Source: Mesostigma viride
Lineage: Eukaryota > Streptophyta > Mesostigmatophyceae > Mesostigmatales > Mesostigmataceae
Assembly (NCBI GenBank): GCA_009746045.1
Contig: RPFO01000015.1
Coordinates: 729,529-793,528, forward strand
DNA: 64,000 nt
Direction of reading: 5' to 3'
Shown: positions 22,541 to 32,587 of the stretch, piece after piece
Layout: the number at the start of each line of letters is the position of its first letter
Position numbering within the stretch: position 1 is the stretch's first letter
The notes under the pieces: generated by a model
Told to the model about the DNA's origin: nothing
The model's input: only the letters and a program-made list of their open reading frames with translations
The model's database searches: none
Made by a program: the position numbers and the translations under genes

Positions 22541-22725
22541 CTGCAGACAACAAGAGTAAAAAAAAGGCCACACCGTCGTCGTCAACAACCTTAACTCCTA
22601 GGTCAACGTCTCTCCGCAGCTAGACCCTTACGATCAATGTATGACATAAAATCCAACCCTTTCTACGATACACACACGCCGTTCAAGCCATCTGAAAAAT
22701 GTACGTCTCACATTAATAAACATAC

Positions 22726-23912
22726 CTGATAATCGACTGAAAATCCTTCGTGAAGAAGGGGTGGGCTCCCGTTCTCGTCCTTCTCCCCCTCAACTGCCTT
22801 CGCAGCCTCCTCCTCCTTCCTCGCAGCCTCCTCCATCTTCCTCGCGGCCTCTTCCGCCTTCATCCTCTCTTGTCGCATCTGCAAAAAAAGAGCGGCCTCC
22901 TCCGCAAGAACGTCCTTCGCTGCCGCCTCCGTCTTCTTCTTCGCCTCCTCCTTCTGCTTCGCCACCAGGATCCTGTGCTCCTTCTCCTGGGCAGCCTTTT
23001 TCTCCTTGTACTCCCTCTCCTCCTCCTCCCTCTCCGCCTTCTCCAGCCTCTCCTTCTCCTCCCTCTCCACCCTCTCCCTCTCCGCCTTCTCGATGGCCTC
23101 CCTCTCCGCCTTCTCCTTCTCCTTGTCCTTCTTGTCGAGAGCCGCGTATTCGTCAGCAAAGCTTGCGGCCATTGCTAACAAATCGGACAACCGCTTCTGA
23201 CGCGACTCCCGAACCGGCGATTCCGGGTCTTCAGGCCTCCCGTTAGTCTGATCGCGCTCGTCTTCCTCAGCAAGCTCACTGATAGACTTCCTCAGCTTCC
23301 TGAGCTCTTTGGTGCGGTCGTCTTCCTCTACCCACTCGGCCGCAGGCTTACGCTTAGAACTGGAATGCTTGGGGGACGGCGAGCGGGACGCAGAAGCGGG
23401 GGACTTGGGTGGCGGCGAGCGGGACTTGGGGGAAGGAGAGCGGGACGGCGAGCGGGACGCAGTTGCGGGGTTCTTGGTTGACGGCGAGGGGGACTTGCGA
23501 GAAGGAGAGCGGGACGCGGTAGCGGGGGGAACTTTGGGCGGAGAGGGGGACTTGCGGTTCGGCGAACGGGTCGCAGTTGCGGGGGACTTGGGGGACTTGC
23601 GGGGCGGCGAGCGGGACGCAGTAGCTCCGGCCGACTTGGGGCGGCGATGGAGACTTACGGGGCGGAGAGCGGGACGGAGCGCGAGACGCAGCAGCGAGAG
23701 GGTTGGGGGGTATAATTCTGTCCAACTCGCTGGGGGGCAAGTTGGACTTGGAGGGCGAGGGGACTCGGTGGGGGGGACCTCGCAAGAGCATTTACGGGAC
23801 CGAACTGCAACGGAGGAAACGCCTCCGTTGCCGTTCGGTCCGGCGAGGTGTTCGACGTCATCTTGGGTGAAACGGGAGTGGCCTTGACAGAATCGGAATA
23901 GGAGGACGACAT
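22726..23912 (-). CDS. Cargo gene exon 1: RS/SP-rich and KEKE coiled-coil N-terminus
   Basis: The likely start is the ATG at 23912 (MSSSYSDSVKATPVSPKMTS), directly after a TTCTGCAG acceptor, so a 5' untranslated exon probably lies upstream. In order: a Thr/Pro/Ser leader; a 100-residue Arg-Ser-Pro region of repeats like ASRSPSRKSPSPP, resembling RS domains of splicing-associated proteins; a basic patch SSSKRKPAAEWVEED; then a long charged helix (EKEKAEREAIEKAERERVER, KKAAQEKEHRILVAKQKEEA) ending GSPPLLHEGFSVDYQ before CAG|GTATG. Two apparent one-base shifts sit at G/C runs (about 23642 and 23775). RS content suggests phosphorylation and nuclear speckle-type location; that is inference. Confidence 0.6.
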
Positions 23913-23989
23913 CTGCAGAACAATATCAAAAAAGCAAGTTTCACAAATGTCATTCAGAATCTGAATCGCCGGCAGAAAAACGATGGGGA

Positions 23990-24454
23990 GGGTCTCGCTG
24001 CAGCTAGACCCTTTCGTGGATTCTAAAAGGGACATTTAGTTTAATGCAAAACTTTGGCGTCTCGCTGCAGCGAGACCCTCACTTCAAGCAAAAACAAATC
24101 ATTTTTAGGGTGAGCGAAAACAAGCAACCTCCCATCATGCAAACATAAAAAAGTATACATTCCTTGGGGTCTCGCTGCAGCGAGACCCTAACGTCAAACA
24201 AAAACAAATAATTTTTAGGGTGAGCGAAGAAAGCCCCCTCCCATCTTGCAAACATTAAAAGTCGACATTCGTAGGGGTCTCGCTGCAGCGAGACCCTAAC
24301 ACCGATACAAAAACAAATCATTTTAAGGGTGAGAAAAGAAAGACCCCCCCATCATGAAAACATGAAAAATTGACATTCCTTGGGGTCTCGCTGCAGCGAG
24401 ACCCTTACGTCAATACAAAAACAAAATTCCGAGGGTCTACCCGCAGCGAGACCC
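23990..24454. repeat. Tandem ~108-bp repeats, each with one palindrome, upstream of cargo gene
   Basis: Five to six irregular units of about 70-112 bp, each containing the palindrome followed by AACAAATMATTTTWAGGGTGAG and a C-rich CCCCCTCCCATC-like block. They lie just upstream of the first coding exon of the - strand gene, so they are 5' intron or promoter DNA. Most of the palindromes here are the GAGACCC form on both arms. Confidence 0.75.
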
Positions 24455-24470
24455 TTACGACCACGTATAA

Positions 24471-25326
24471 ATACATGTGGGGGGGAAGCTACGTATAAAT
24501 ACATGTGGGGGGGGATGCTATGTATAAATGCATGTGGGGGGTGCTGGCATTAATAATTAAATGTGGGGGGTGATGGCATGAATAAATAAATGTGGGGGGT
24601 GCTGCCATGAATAAAAGAATGTGGGGGTGTGATGGCATGAATAAATGAATGTTGGGGGGTGCTGCCATGAATAAAAGAATGTGGGGGGGTGCTGCCATGA
24701 ATAAAAGAATGTGGGGGTGTGATGGCATGAATAAATGAATGTTGGGGGGTGCTGGCATTAATAATTAAATGTGGGGGGTGATGGCATGAATAAATAAATG
24801 TGGGGGGGTGCTGCCATGAATAAAAGAATGTGGGGGTGATGGCATGAATAAATAAATGTGGGGGGTGCTGCCATGAATAAAAGAATGTGGGGGGTGATGG
24901 CATGAATAAATAAATGTGGGGGGTGCTGCCATGAATAAAAGAATGTGGGGGTGTGATGGCATGAATAAATGAATGTTGGGGGGTGCTGGCATTAATAATT
25001 AAATGTGGGGGGTGATGGCATGAATAAATAAATGTGGGGGGTGCTGCCATGAATAAAAGAATGTGGGGGGTGATGGCATGAATAAATAAATGTGGGGGGT
25101 GCTGCCATGAATAAAAGAATGTGGGGGTGTGATGGCATGAATAAATGAATGTTGGGGGGTGCTGGCATTAATCATTAAATGTGGGGGTGTGATGGCATGA
25201 ATAAATAAATGTGGGGGGTGCTGCCATGAATAAAAGAATGTGGGGGTGTGATGGCATGAATAAATGAATGTTGGGGGGTGCTGGCATTAATAATTAAATG
25301 TGGGGGTGTGATGGCATGAATAAATA
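24471..25326. repeat. Satellite 1: ~29-30-bp units with ATGTGGGGGGTGCTGCC core
   Basis: About 28 units alternate between GCTGCCATGAATAAAAGAATG and GATGGCATGAATAAATAAATG forms, each with a run of 5-8 G, giving a higher-order pattern. Long open frames across it (HSFIHGSTPPHLFIHAITP type) are artefacts of the repeat. The first three units (24471-24545) have TACGTATAAATACATGTGG, linking this array to satellite 2. Confidence 0.9.
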
Positions 25327-26536
25327 AATGATACGTAGCATCACCCCCCACATGTATTGATACGTACGTAGCATCACCCCCCACATGTATTGATACGTAG
25401 CAGCACCCCCCCACATGTATTGATACGTAGCAGCCCCCCCCAATGTATTGATACGTAGCAGCACCCCCCCACATGTATTGATACGTAGCAGCACCCCCCC
25501 ACATGTATTGATACGTAGCAGCACCCCCCACATGTATTGATACGTAGCAGCACCCCCCCACATGTATTGATACGTAGCAGCACCCCCCCACATGTATTGA
25601 TACGTAGCAGCACCCCCCCACATGTATTGATACGTAGCAGCACCCCCCACATGTATTGATACGTAGCAGCACCCCCCCACATGTATTGATACGTAGCAGC
25701 ACCCCCCCACATGTATTGATACGTAGCAGCACCCCCCACATGTATTGATACGTAGCAGCACCCCCCCACATGTATTGATACGTAGCAGCACCCCCCCACA
25801 TGTATTGATACGTAGCAGCACCCCCCCACATGTATTGATACGTAGCAGCACCCCCCCACATGTATTGATACGTAGCAGCACCCCCCACATGTATTGATAC
25901 GTAGCAGCACCCCCCCACATGTATTGATACGTAGCAGCACCCCCCCACATGTATTGATACGTAGCAGCACCCCCCACATGTATTGATACGTAGCAGCACC
26001 CCCCACATGTATTGATACGTAGCAGCACCCCCCACATGTATTGATACGTAGCAGCACCCCCCACATGTATTGATACGTAGCAGCACCCCCCCACATGTAT
26101 TGATACGTAGCAGCACCCCCCCACATGTATTGATACGTAGCAGCACCCCCCCACATGTATTGATACGTAGCAGCACCCCCCCACATGTATTGATACGTAG
26201 CAGCACCCCCCCACATGTATTGATACGTAGCAGCACCCCCCCACATGTATTGATACGTAGCAGCACCCCCCCACATGTATTGATACGTAGCAGCACCCCC
26301 CCACATGTATTGATACGTAGCAGCACCCCCCCACATGTATTGATACGTAGCAGCACCCCCCCACATGTATTGATACGTAGCAGCACCCCCCCACATGTAT
26401 TGATACGTAGCAGCACCCCCCCACATGTATTGATACGTAGCAGCACCCCCCCACATGTATTGATACGTAGCAGCACCCCCCCACATGTATTGATACGTAG
26501 CAGCACCCCCCCACATGTATTGATACGTAGCAGCAC
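25327..26536. repeat. Satellite 2: 30-bp units ATTGATACGTAGCAGC plus C-run
   Basis: About 40 near-identical units, exactly 30 bp through 26070-26530 and 29-30 bp elsewhere depending on 6-8 C. The core is the inverse of satellite 1 (ATGTGGGGGGTGCTGC against GCAGCACCCCCCACAT), and the two arrays meet near 25327. Open frames of more than 370 codons here are repeat artefacts. The unit is not a CRISPR: there are no spacers. G runs on the - strand could form G-quadruplexes. Confidence 0.93.
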
Positions 26537-28002
26537 AATTTTAGTCAGCCTACCATCCACGTTGCGGCAAAAGATCACCTTTTTTTGTGTTTCGGCAAAA
26601 TGAAGATTTCTTGCAAACTATCGTTATGCAGGCAGGTAGCAACGTCCGATGTTATAATCCGGCAGGTAGCATGCAAACGTCGAAACGATATGAAGGGGAA
26701 AAAAAGCATCAAACAGGAGCACCGATTAGAAACGCAGCAAATGCAGTATGTGCACATCTACACCTACAACCTAACCAGACCAAAGGCATAGCAAACATGG
26801 AAAGGGTGACCCAAGTGAAAGCCTAGCACCACCATGATCGACATGTGCGAGACCAAGAAACGCTCCATGGCAACTAGACTAAAGGGATGGATGCCAGATG
26901 TGGATTAGGATCGGCTTAGCTGACTCTACCGAGATGTCTGCAGGGTTTCGCTAGCAACGAAAAGAAGGAAGCCAGACATTTTTATCACTCTTGCTGCAAC
27001 ATAGAGTTTCTTGCGATGGCAGCAAGGACATGTCTTCGCCCAGCTGGCTAACTGTGTCGTCGGCGTGCATGCGCTGTTTAGTTGCCGTTTTTGATAGAAC
27101 GCAGTTTGTCAGCCTACCATCCACGATGCGGCAAAAGCTCACCTTTTTTCTTTATGCGGGAAAATGAAGACCGATTGCCTTAATTGCTTGAAGACCGATT
27201 TCCTTTCGTTATGCACAGGTAGCAAAGCGATGTTGTAAAAAAGCAGGTAGCATGCAAACGGTTGCAGCTGGTTACTATTAGCTATGGGGTCTCTCTGCGG
27301 CTGCGCTTCTTTTTCGATGGGCGATGGGACGGTCGCAATTCGCAAACCGGACGCGGCGTCACAGGGCTGAACGGTATTGAAAAAATTGGAAACGTGGCAT
27401 CCTCGTTCCTCCCCACGGAACTGAAAACTGGAAGCGCGGCGCTGGTGCAAAAGCTCGATCCCATCTTTTGGAACCAAGCTAGCGGATTGGACGACATCCA
27501 ATATGCCGTCACCCGTGCTTGTGGCCGCAGGTATAAAAAGAGACGACCTCCAGCCCATTTACCTGGGAACATTCGGATGTTTGGCTGACATCGTTACCAT
27601 GCAGAAATGTCAATGAGGTTCTGGGTTCGATTCCTGGTGTGGTCATGGAAATAAATTTTTTTCTGCACATCTACTGAAATCAGTCATAGCACCAAACGGT
27701 CACGCTGCAGCGAGACGCTATAGCCCTGGAGGCCGCTGATAAACCTGACATCCGGTATGTCTTACTATCATAGATTGCCGAACTATATAATAATAATAGT
27801 CTATACCACTTTTTCTTGTAAATCATTTACTAAATAATGATTCTATATACTTTAACATACCATATTATTAAAGTATGTGGAATTTAACCATGCTATTCAC
27901 AATATATTATAAAATCTTTTGCAAAATATACTGTAATTAGTATATATATTTTCTGATAAACAATTTTATCAATGCTACTGTGTTATTTTTGTTATTCTCG
28001 CC
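26537..28002. promoter_or_regulatory. Divergent intergenic region between cargo gene and transposase
   Basis: No gene is supported. It holds two diverged direct copies of a ~150-bp segment (26544-26690 and 27108-27260), each beginning GTCAGCCTACCATCCACG and including GCAGGTAGCATGCAAACG. A TATAAAAAG near 27532 (after CGCAGG) could serve + strand transcription. At 27620-27645 there is GGGTTCGATTCC, a tRNA B-box look-alike without a matching acceptor partner. 27750-28000 is very AT-rich. One weak palindrome copy is at ~27699. A bidirectional promoter is expected from the gene layout but is inferred. Confidence 0.45.
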
Positions 28003-28054
28003 ATGCAGGTATCTGAGTGTTCTGGGAGAACTAATAAGAGAATGAGCCGCGAAG
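28003..28054 (+). CDS. Transposase exon 1 (short N-terminus)
   Basis: ATG at 28003 opens MQVSECSGRTNKRMSRE and stops at a GAAG|GTGAGG donor in phase 1, matching the phase of the next exon, which begins with two bases completing an Ala codon. ATGCAG at this point could alternatively be an acceptor of a further upstream exon. The following intron (28055-28455) holds four palindromes. Confidence 0.5.
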
Positions 28055-28455
28055 GTGAGGAAAACCTGAAATCTTTTCGTCCTTATTGGGGTCTCTCTGC
28101 AGCTAGACCATTTATAACCACAAGCAATAGCTTAAATTCAAGGGTCTCGCTGCAGCTAGACCCTCTTTATGGTTGCTATAAAATTAATGAATCAGAAGTC
28201 TGTGATTTAACAATCGCACGCCGCAATGAAGGGTCTAGCTGCAGCGAGACCCCAATCTTGGTCGGGGTATGCTAAGTTCACCACATCAGGTAATCTTTTC
28301 GTCTAACGGAAAAAGCCCCTCTAAGGGTCTAGCTGCAGCTAGACCCCAATCGTGGTAAAAAATGATACACTTTCGAACTTTGTCTGTAATTGTCGCTTTT
28401 CCCAACGATACTCGATTTGCATGGATTTCGTTGTGCCGGTCGTCATGGCATGCAG

Positions 28456-29920
28456 CACGCGAACGGGTGGGAGTTTTCGCCCTTGCGTCCGGTCGTCCAG
28501 GATTCAGTGCAATTAAGTTGAACACCGGGACGAAGCAGTCAACTGGCGCAAAAAGGGTTTTCGGAGATGAGAACCAGAATCCAGCGCAGCCTGAAGCCAA
28601 GGAAGTCAAGCGGCCGGGAGAATACTCGAAATCAAAGAGGGTTATTGGGGAATATTTCGCTGACCAGGCGTTTGAAGCGGCTCAGGCGATGACAAAACCC
28701 GAGGGGCGGGGGCCGGCTTTCGACCAGATGATTGCTGGCTTTAACTCTAGGGCCGCTGAACTAGGTCACGGGAAGTATCATGAGGAGGCGAAAAAGCTTT
28801 ACAATCAGGAGCGGATGGCAGAACTGAACAGGTTCTGGGTGGCTCGGATTAACGGCTTTTTTGATGGTCTGACCAAAAGCGACGCAGACAGAGACGTCAG
28901 GATGGTGCTGATGTCCACGCTTTACTGTGGTGACGACTTGGAGAAGGAGTTTTCGGCCGCGGAGTTGGAGAACCTGACGGGGATGGACGCCAAGAAGATT
29001 CGCGGAATTCGCGCGATACGAAGGCAGCAGAAGTTGGACTACCTCAGACACGCGCAGGCTCGCAAGGGGCGCCCTTTGCCGCAATTCGTGATTGACGCGA
29101 TAGTGGACGCGTGGATGCACGATGATGAGTCGCGCGCCTCCTCCCAGATGAAGGATGTCAAGCGCACTTACAGCAGGGAGGGTCATGGCAATCGCGGGGT
29201 GCTCGTCGCCGTTGAGGGAGCGCGCTATTACATGACCTCCAAGGAGGACATGTACAATCACTTTCTCGAAAAGCATGCGTACTGGAACAAAAGGAGTAAC
29301 CAGTATGATAAGGACGTGGGCATTCACGTGGGCTACACGACCTTCTGCAAATACGCGCCCGATTGCATCAAGGGCAAGTGGAAGGAGAGGAACCTGTGCG
29401 CGTGTGAGAAGCACGTCACCATGCAGTCGGCCATGGGGGCGTGGACCAAGCACTGCAATGCGAACCACGGCAAGAACTGCAAGTGTGGCGCGGAGTGTGC
29501 GGGATGCTCCAAGTACAGACAGCCGGACGGTACTTGCGGAATGTGGAAAGCCATTCACTCGACGGACTGGATCAAGCACTTTCACTGCCCGGTGTCCGCC
29601 GAGACTGACGGCAGGGATAACGGGCTGCGTGAAGGGGGCGGAATGGGCGGGGGGATGGAAGAGGGGGAGGGGGAAGATGAATGGCGGGGACGGGACCTGG
29701 AAGACCTCGACATTTCTGAGAGGCTGGTGGAGGACGAAGATGGGGTGCCGAGGACGGAGAGGGTTCACCGCATACTGAAGATGGCGTGTGTGGAGGGGTT
29801 CTGTCCTGAGGAATCATGCGGCATCCATAATAACTGGGTGCAGTGTGATCGGGACAAGAATTCCACGGAGATTCTGAATTGGTTCAAGTTCGAGATGGTG
29901 GAGCAGACTGTGACCCGAGG
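28456..29920 (+). CDS. Transposase exon 2: N-terminal and Cys-rich region
   Basis: Acceptor GGCATGCAG at 28447-28455. The protein starts ARERVGVFALASGRPGFSAI, continues through a helical DNA-binding-like part (IRAIRRQQKLDYLRHAQARK, PLPQFVIDAIVDAWMHDD) and a Cys/His-rich part (FCKYAPDCIKGKWKERNLCA CEKH..., then KNCKCGAECAGCSKYRQPDG TCGMWK), which could bind zinc, and ends in an acidic linker and VEGFCPEESCGIHNNWVQCD. The donor near 29920 is phase 2, while the next exon reads in phase 0, so one junction is misplaced, or a small exon or error is missed. Uncharacterised eukaryotic proteins I recall share this Cys-rich part ahead of the catalytic core. Confidence 0.75.
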
Positions 29921-30078
29921 GTGAGGGTGAGTAGGTTTCGATTTTATTTCTCCGTTATGTTGTTGACTTTTTTTTTTGTGACCTATAGCTGCAGCGAGAC
30001 CCTTTGTGAGTTGCAGTTATCTTATCGAAATGCGATTTTATTGCAAATCGAAACTGTCTGCGGACCTTTGCGAAACAG

Positions 30079-30855
30079 GGCGAGACCGATGGCAGGGCGG
30101 CGAAGAAGGTGAAGCGGCCCGAGCAAGTCCAAATGAGGTCCACCCCAGCTGAGCTGCGGGACGAGATTCTTAAGAGGTGGGACAAGTTCACCGTGCACTG
30201 CTTTACGGCCTGGTCGCAGGCGGATACAATCAAGGATCGGGAGAAGAATCTGAGAGAGGGGGACGTGCTCGTGCACGGCGACTGGGCCGAGAACTACGAG
30301 AACAGCAGCTACGTCCAACTGCAGTCGCAGTACTTCCACAAGCGCAGCCACATCCTGATGCCCATGATCGTGCGTTATCGGCTCAACGGCGAGCTGGAAA
30401 AGCGCGTCTTCTTTTTCCTGGGGGATTCCAGTATCAAGCGGGGCGAGCGCGCACTCGTATACGCTCTTCGCAAGATTCTGGAAACCCTGCGGGTAGAAGT
30501 AGGGGTAGAGGTGCGAAACCTGTACATGTGCTCGGACAACTGCGCGGTGCAGTTTAAGTCCAGGTACGTGATTAACCAGATTAACGGTCTGCTCATGGGG
30601 GATCCCGACCTGCAGGCCTTTGAGTTCCACTACATGGGGGAGCAGCATGGGAAGGGGGAGGTGGATGGTCAAGGAGCGAAGTGCAAGTGCGTCTTGAGGG
30701 AAATGCAGAGGATTCCCGAAAACCAGCACATACTTGAGACCCACCAGCTAGTCGCCTACTTGAACCAGAACTGGCAGGGCGGCAAGACATCGAGCAGGGA
30801 GTCGGCCCGCGCGCGGGCCGAGAACGTCACTCGCCACTTCTTCCTTTTACCCCCG
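30079..30855 (+). CDS. Transposase exon 3: DDE-type catalytic core
   Basis: Acceptor GCGAAACAG, donor CCCCCG|GTACGG, 777 bp, phase 0 at both ends. The signature is GDWAENYENSSY (first Asp), MCSDNCAVQFKSRY (second Asp, 85 residues later) and GEQHGKGEVDGQGAKCK (third acidic residue, ~41 further on), the spacing of an RNase H-fold transposase. Many uncharacterised animal and protist proteins have the same DxAENY / DGxxxQYK / HGKGxxDGxG pattern; I recall this from family knowledge and have not searched. The core is expected to cut and join element ends; the matching TIRs and 4-bp duplication around it support that. Confidence 0.8.
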
Positions 30856-31015
30856 GTACGGAATTGTGTGTTATTTCAGGTTTTAAGACGTCAACTGCCG
30901 CTGTTCTATAAAAATTCAAACCCAATAAAGGTATCTCTGCAGAGAGACCCTATATACTGTCCATGGGTTGCTTTTCTTTTAGGTATGAAATTTCGCTTGT
31001 TCTTTCGGTATGAAG

Positions 31016-31270
31016 GGGTCTCTCTGCAGCTATACCCTGTGTCGAATTTCGATCACTTGATATCTTGTCGTACGTTGTTATTATGATTCGAATGGGGTCT
31101 CTCTGCAGCTATACCCTGTGTCGAATTTTGATCACTTGATATCTTGTCGTACGTTGTTATTATGATTCGAATGGGGTCTCTCTGCAGCTATACCCTGTGT
31201 CGAATTTTGATCACTTGATGTCTTGTCGTTAATTTTTTTTTTAAGGGGTCTCTCTGCAGCTATACCCTGT
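31016..31270. repeat. ~79-bp tandem repeats with palindrome in the last transposase intron
   Basis: Three to four direct units starting GGGGTCTCTCTGCAGCTAT, followed by ACCCTGTGTCGAATTTTGAT and CACTTGATATCTTGTCG, at 31016, 31095, 31173 and a partial at 31247. They lie wholly within the intron 30856-31338. Here the palindrome's right arm is changed (TATACCC), the same change in every unit, so the units arose by tandem copying after the change. Confidence 0.85.
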
Positions 31271-31338
31271 TTTATTGGTTTTTGGTCAATTTTGCTAATT
31301 TGAACGGTATTCTTTTTGTCCTAACTATTTGATGACAG

Positions 31339-32085
31339 GACGTCGAGTCCGGCCGACGCGCGGAGGTTGAGGAGGTGCCTGGCATCAAGAAGGCGCATTG
31401 GTGGCGACTGGACAAGTCCGACCCTGGCCTTTTGATGATTAGGCGCTATTCCTGCTACTGTCCGCCCTGTTTGGCTGGGCGGTTTGAGGGATGTCTAAGC
31501 GAGTGGTCGTTTATCATCGAGTTCAATGATGCAGGAAGCTCGATGAAAACTGTCCGTTTGCTGCCACCGAGCCAGCCCAACCCTCCGGTTCGCATGGTGA
31601 CGCGGGGGGAGCAGCTGAAGGACAAGCGGGAGGCGATGGGCCGGCAGATGAGACTCCACGACTATGTGGCAGTTCCATCGGACAAGGACACGGATCACGA
31701 TCCCATCCACCCGTTCTGGTTGGCTGAGGTTGTAAGCGAAGCCGGGCCGATCGTGTTAGACGAGAACTTCGAGAGGTGGGTCGAGGGCCGGAACGGACGG
31801 GAGAAGGAGCTGTTCCTCGCCGGGAACGGCATTCTTCCCGTTCGGATTTGGAAGCGGGATAAGCATGACCCCCTGCATTTCACGCTCAACGTTGAGGATT
31901 GGCCACCGTCACGCCAGCCCGAGCTTGTGAATTGCTATCTCTGCGTCGCTCCGGCTCTCCGGCTAGAAGCACGCGTGCGCAGCGACGGAATGTGTGCCGA
32001 CATCAGGATGAGCAAGGAGCTCGACAAGTGGCTTACTACGCTGGTGATCAAGGATGAAGCCCCGGAGGGGCCGGCACCGACTTAA
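31339..32085 (+). CDS. Transposase exon 4: Cys-rich C-terminal region
   Basis: Acceptor TTTGATGACAG; 249 codons including the TAA stop, phase 0. It begins DVESGRRAEVEEVPGIKKAH and has GLLMIRRYSCYCPPCLAGRF EGC... (three to four Cys, likely zinc-binding), a mid part with HPFWLAEVVSEAGPIVL and the end DKWLTTLVIKDEAPEGPAPT. The order catalytic core, then R-x-x-S-C-x-C-x-x-C module is what I recall from the uncharacterised DxAENY protein family, supporting exon joining as drawn. A palindrome copy follows the stop at ~32100. Confidence 0.75.
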   Translation, partial: DVESGRRAEVEEVPGIKKAHWWRLDKSDPGLLMIRRYSCYCPPCLAGRFEGCLSEWSFIIEFNDAGSSMKTVRLLPPSQPNPPVRMVTRGEQLKDKREAMGRQMRLHDYVAVPSDKDTDHDPIHPFWLAEVVSEAGPIVLDENFERWVEGRNGREKELFLAGNGILPVRIWKRDKHDPLHFTLNVEDWPPSRQPELVNCYLCVAPALRLEARVRSDGMCADIRMSKELDKWLTTLVIKDEAPEGPAPT

Positions 32086-32378
32086 ATTAACAAGAAATTG
32101 GGGTCTCGCTGCGGGTAGACGACGCCCTAGTTTCGGCTCGTATTATATCTTTAGAGTGGGGCTTCAGTAGGGTGTAAAAAGGTGGCCGCATATATTGTAT
32201 ATATTTTTGAGATCTTTCTGTGGTCAAGTTTAAGGGTAGTTGATAATTTTTTGCGGCCTTCAATTAACAGTTATTTTTTACTGCAACATAATTTTATGCT
32301 GTATATTTAAATAATGATAAGGATTTCGATATTTTTTTGCACAATCTATTCGACATTTGTTTCTGCATGTCGAGAATT

Positions 32379-32587
32379 TATTGCTCCACCCCCACAAAAA
32401 AAATCGTTCCGGAACTGTTCGAAGCGAATAGCACTGACAGGATTCGAACCCGGGTCCACATTAATGTTCGGAGTGAGGTAGGCCAGCCATCATGTTCCGC
32501 ACTGAAATCTGGCTCGGGTCCGATCCCTTCCATTGCTCTTCGCTTCGAACAGCTCCGGAACAAGTTAGGTTTGGGGTTGGAGCAATA
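32379..32587. repeat. 209-bp hairpin element (MITE-like) inside the large transposon
   Basis: TATTGCTCC at 32379 and GGAGCAATA ending at 32587 begin imperfect inverted arms that continue with TTCCGGAACTGTTCGAAGCG and its inverse. It is AT-flanked with no clear target duplication. One arm contains, on the - strand, GGGTTCGAATCC, a tRNA B-box look-alike, but no cloverleaf can be folded. No coding capacity. It sits between the transposase and the small right-end gene. Confidence 0.65.

Noticed and set aside
25327-26536. CRISPR-like regular 30-bp repeats
   Set aside because: Units are directly adjacent with no unique spacers and only C-run length varies; the context is eukaryotic.
25174-26603. 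Long open frames (up to 467 codons) on both strands through the satellites
   Set aside because: They are translations of a 30-bp unit, which stays open because 30 is divisible by three; every frame gives a monotonous peptide.
27610-27660. tRNA gene (GGGTTCGATTCCTGG)
   Set aside because: The T arm folds but there is no 5' acceptor partner, D arm or anticodon arm upstream.
28456-32085. KDZ (Kyakuja-Dileera-Zisupton) transposase
   Set aside because: The catalytic signature GDWAENY / HGKGEVDGQG differs from the Zisupton-type motifs I know, and the duplication is not 8 bp.
32430-32460. tRNA gene on the - strand
   Set aside because: Only a B-box-like T loop within a hairpin element; the cloverleaf cannot be formed.
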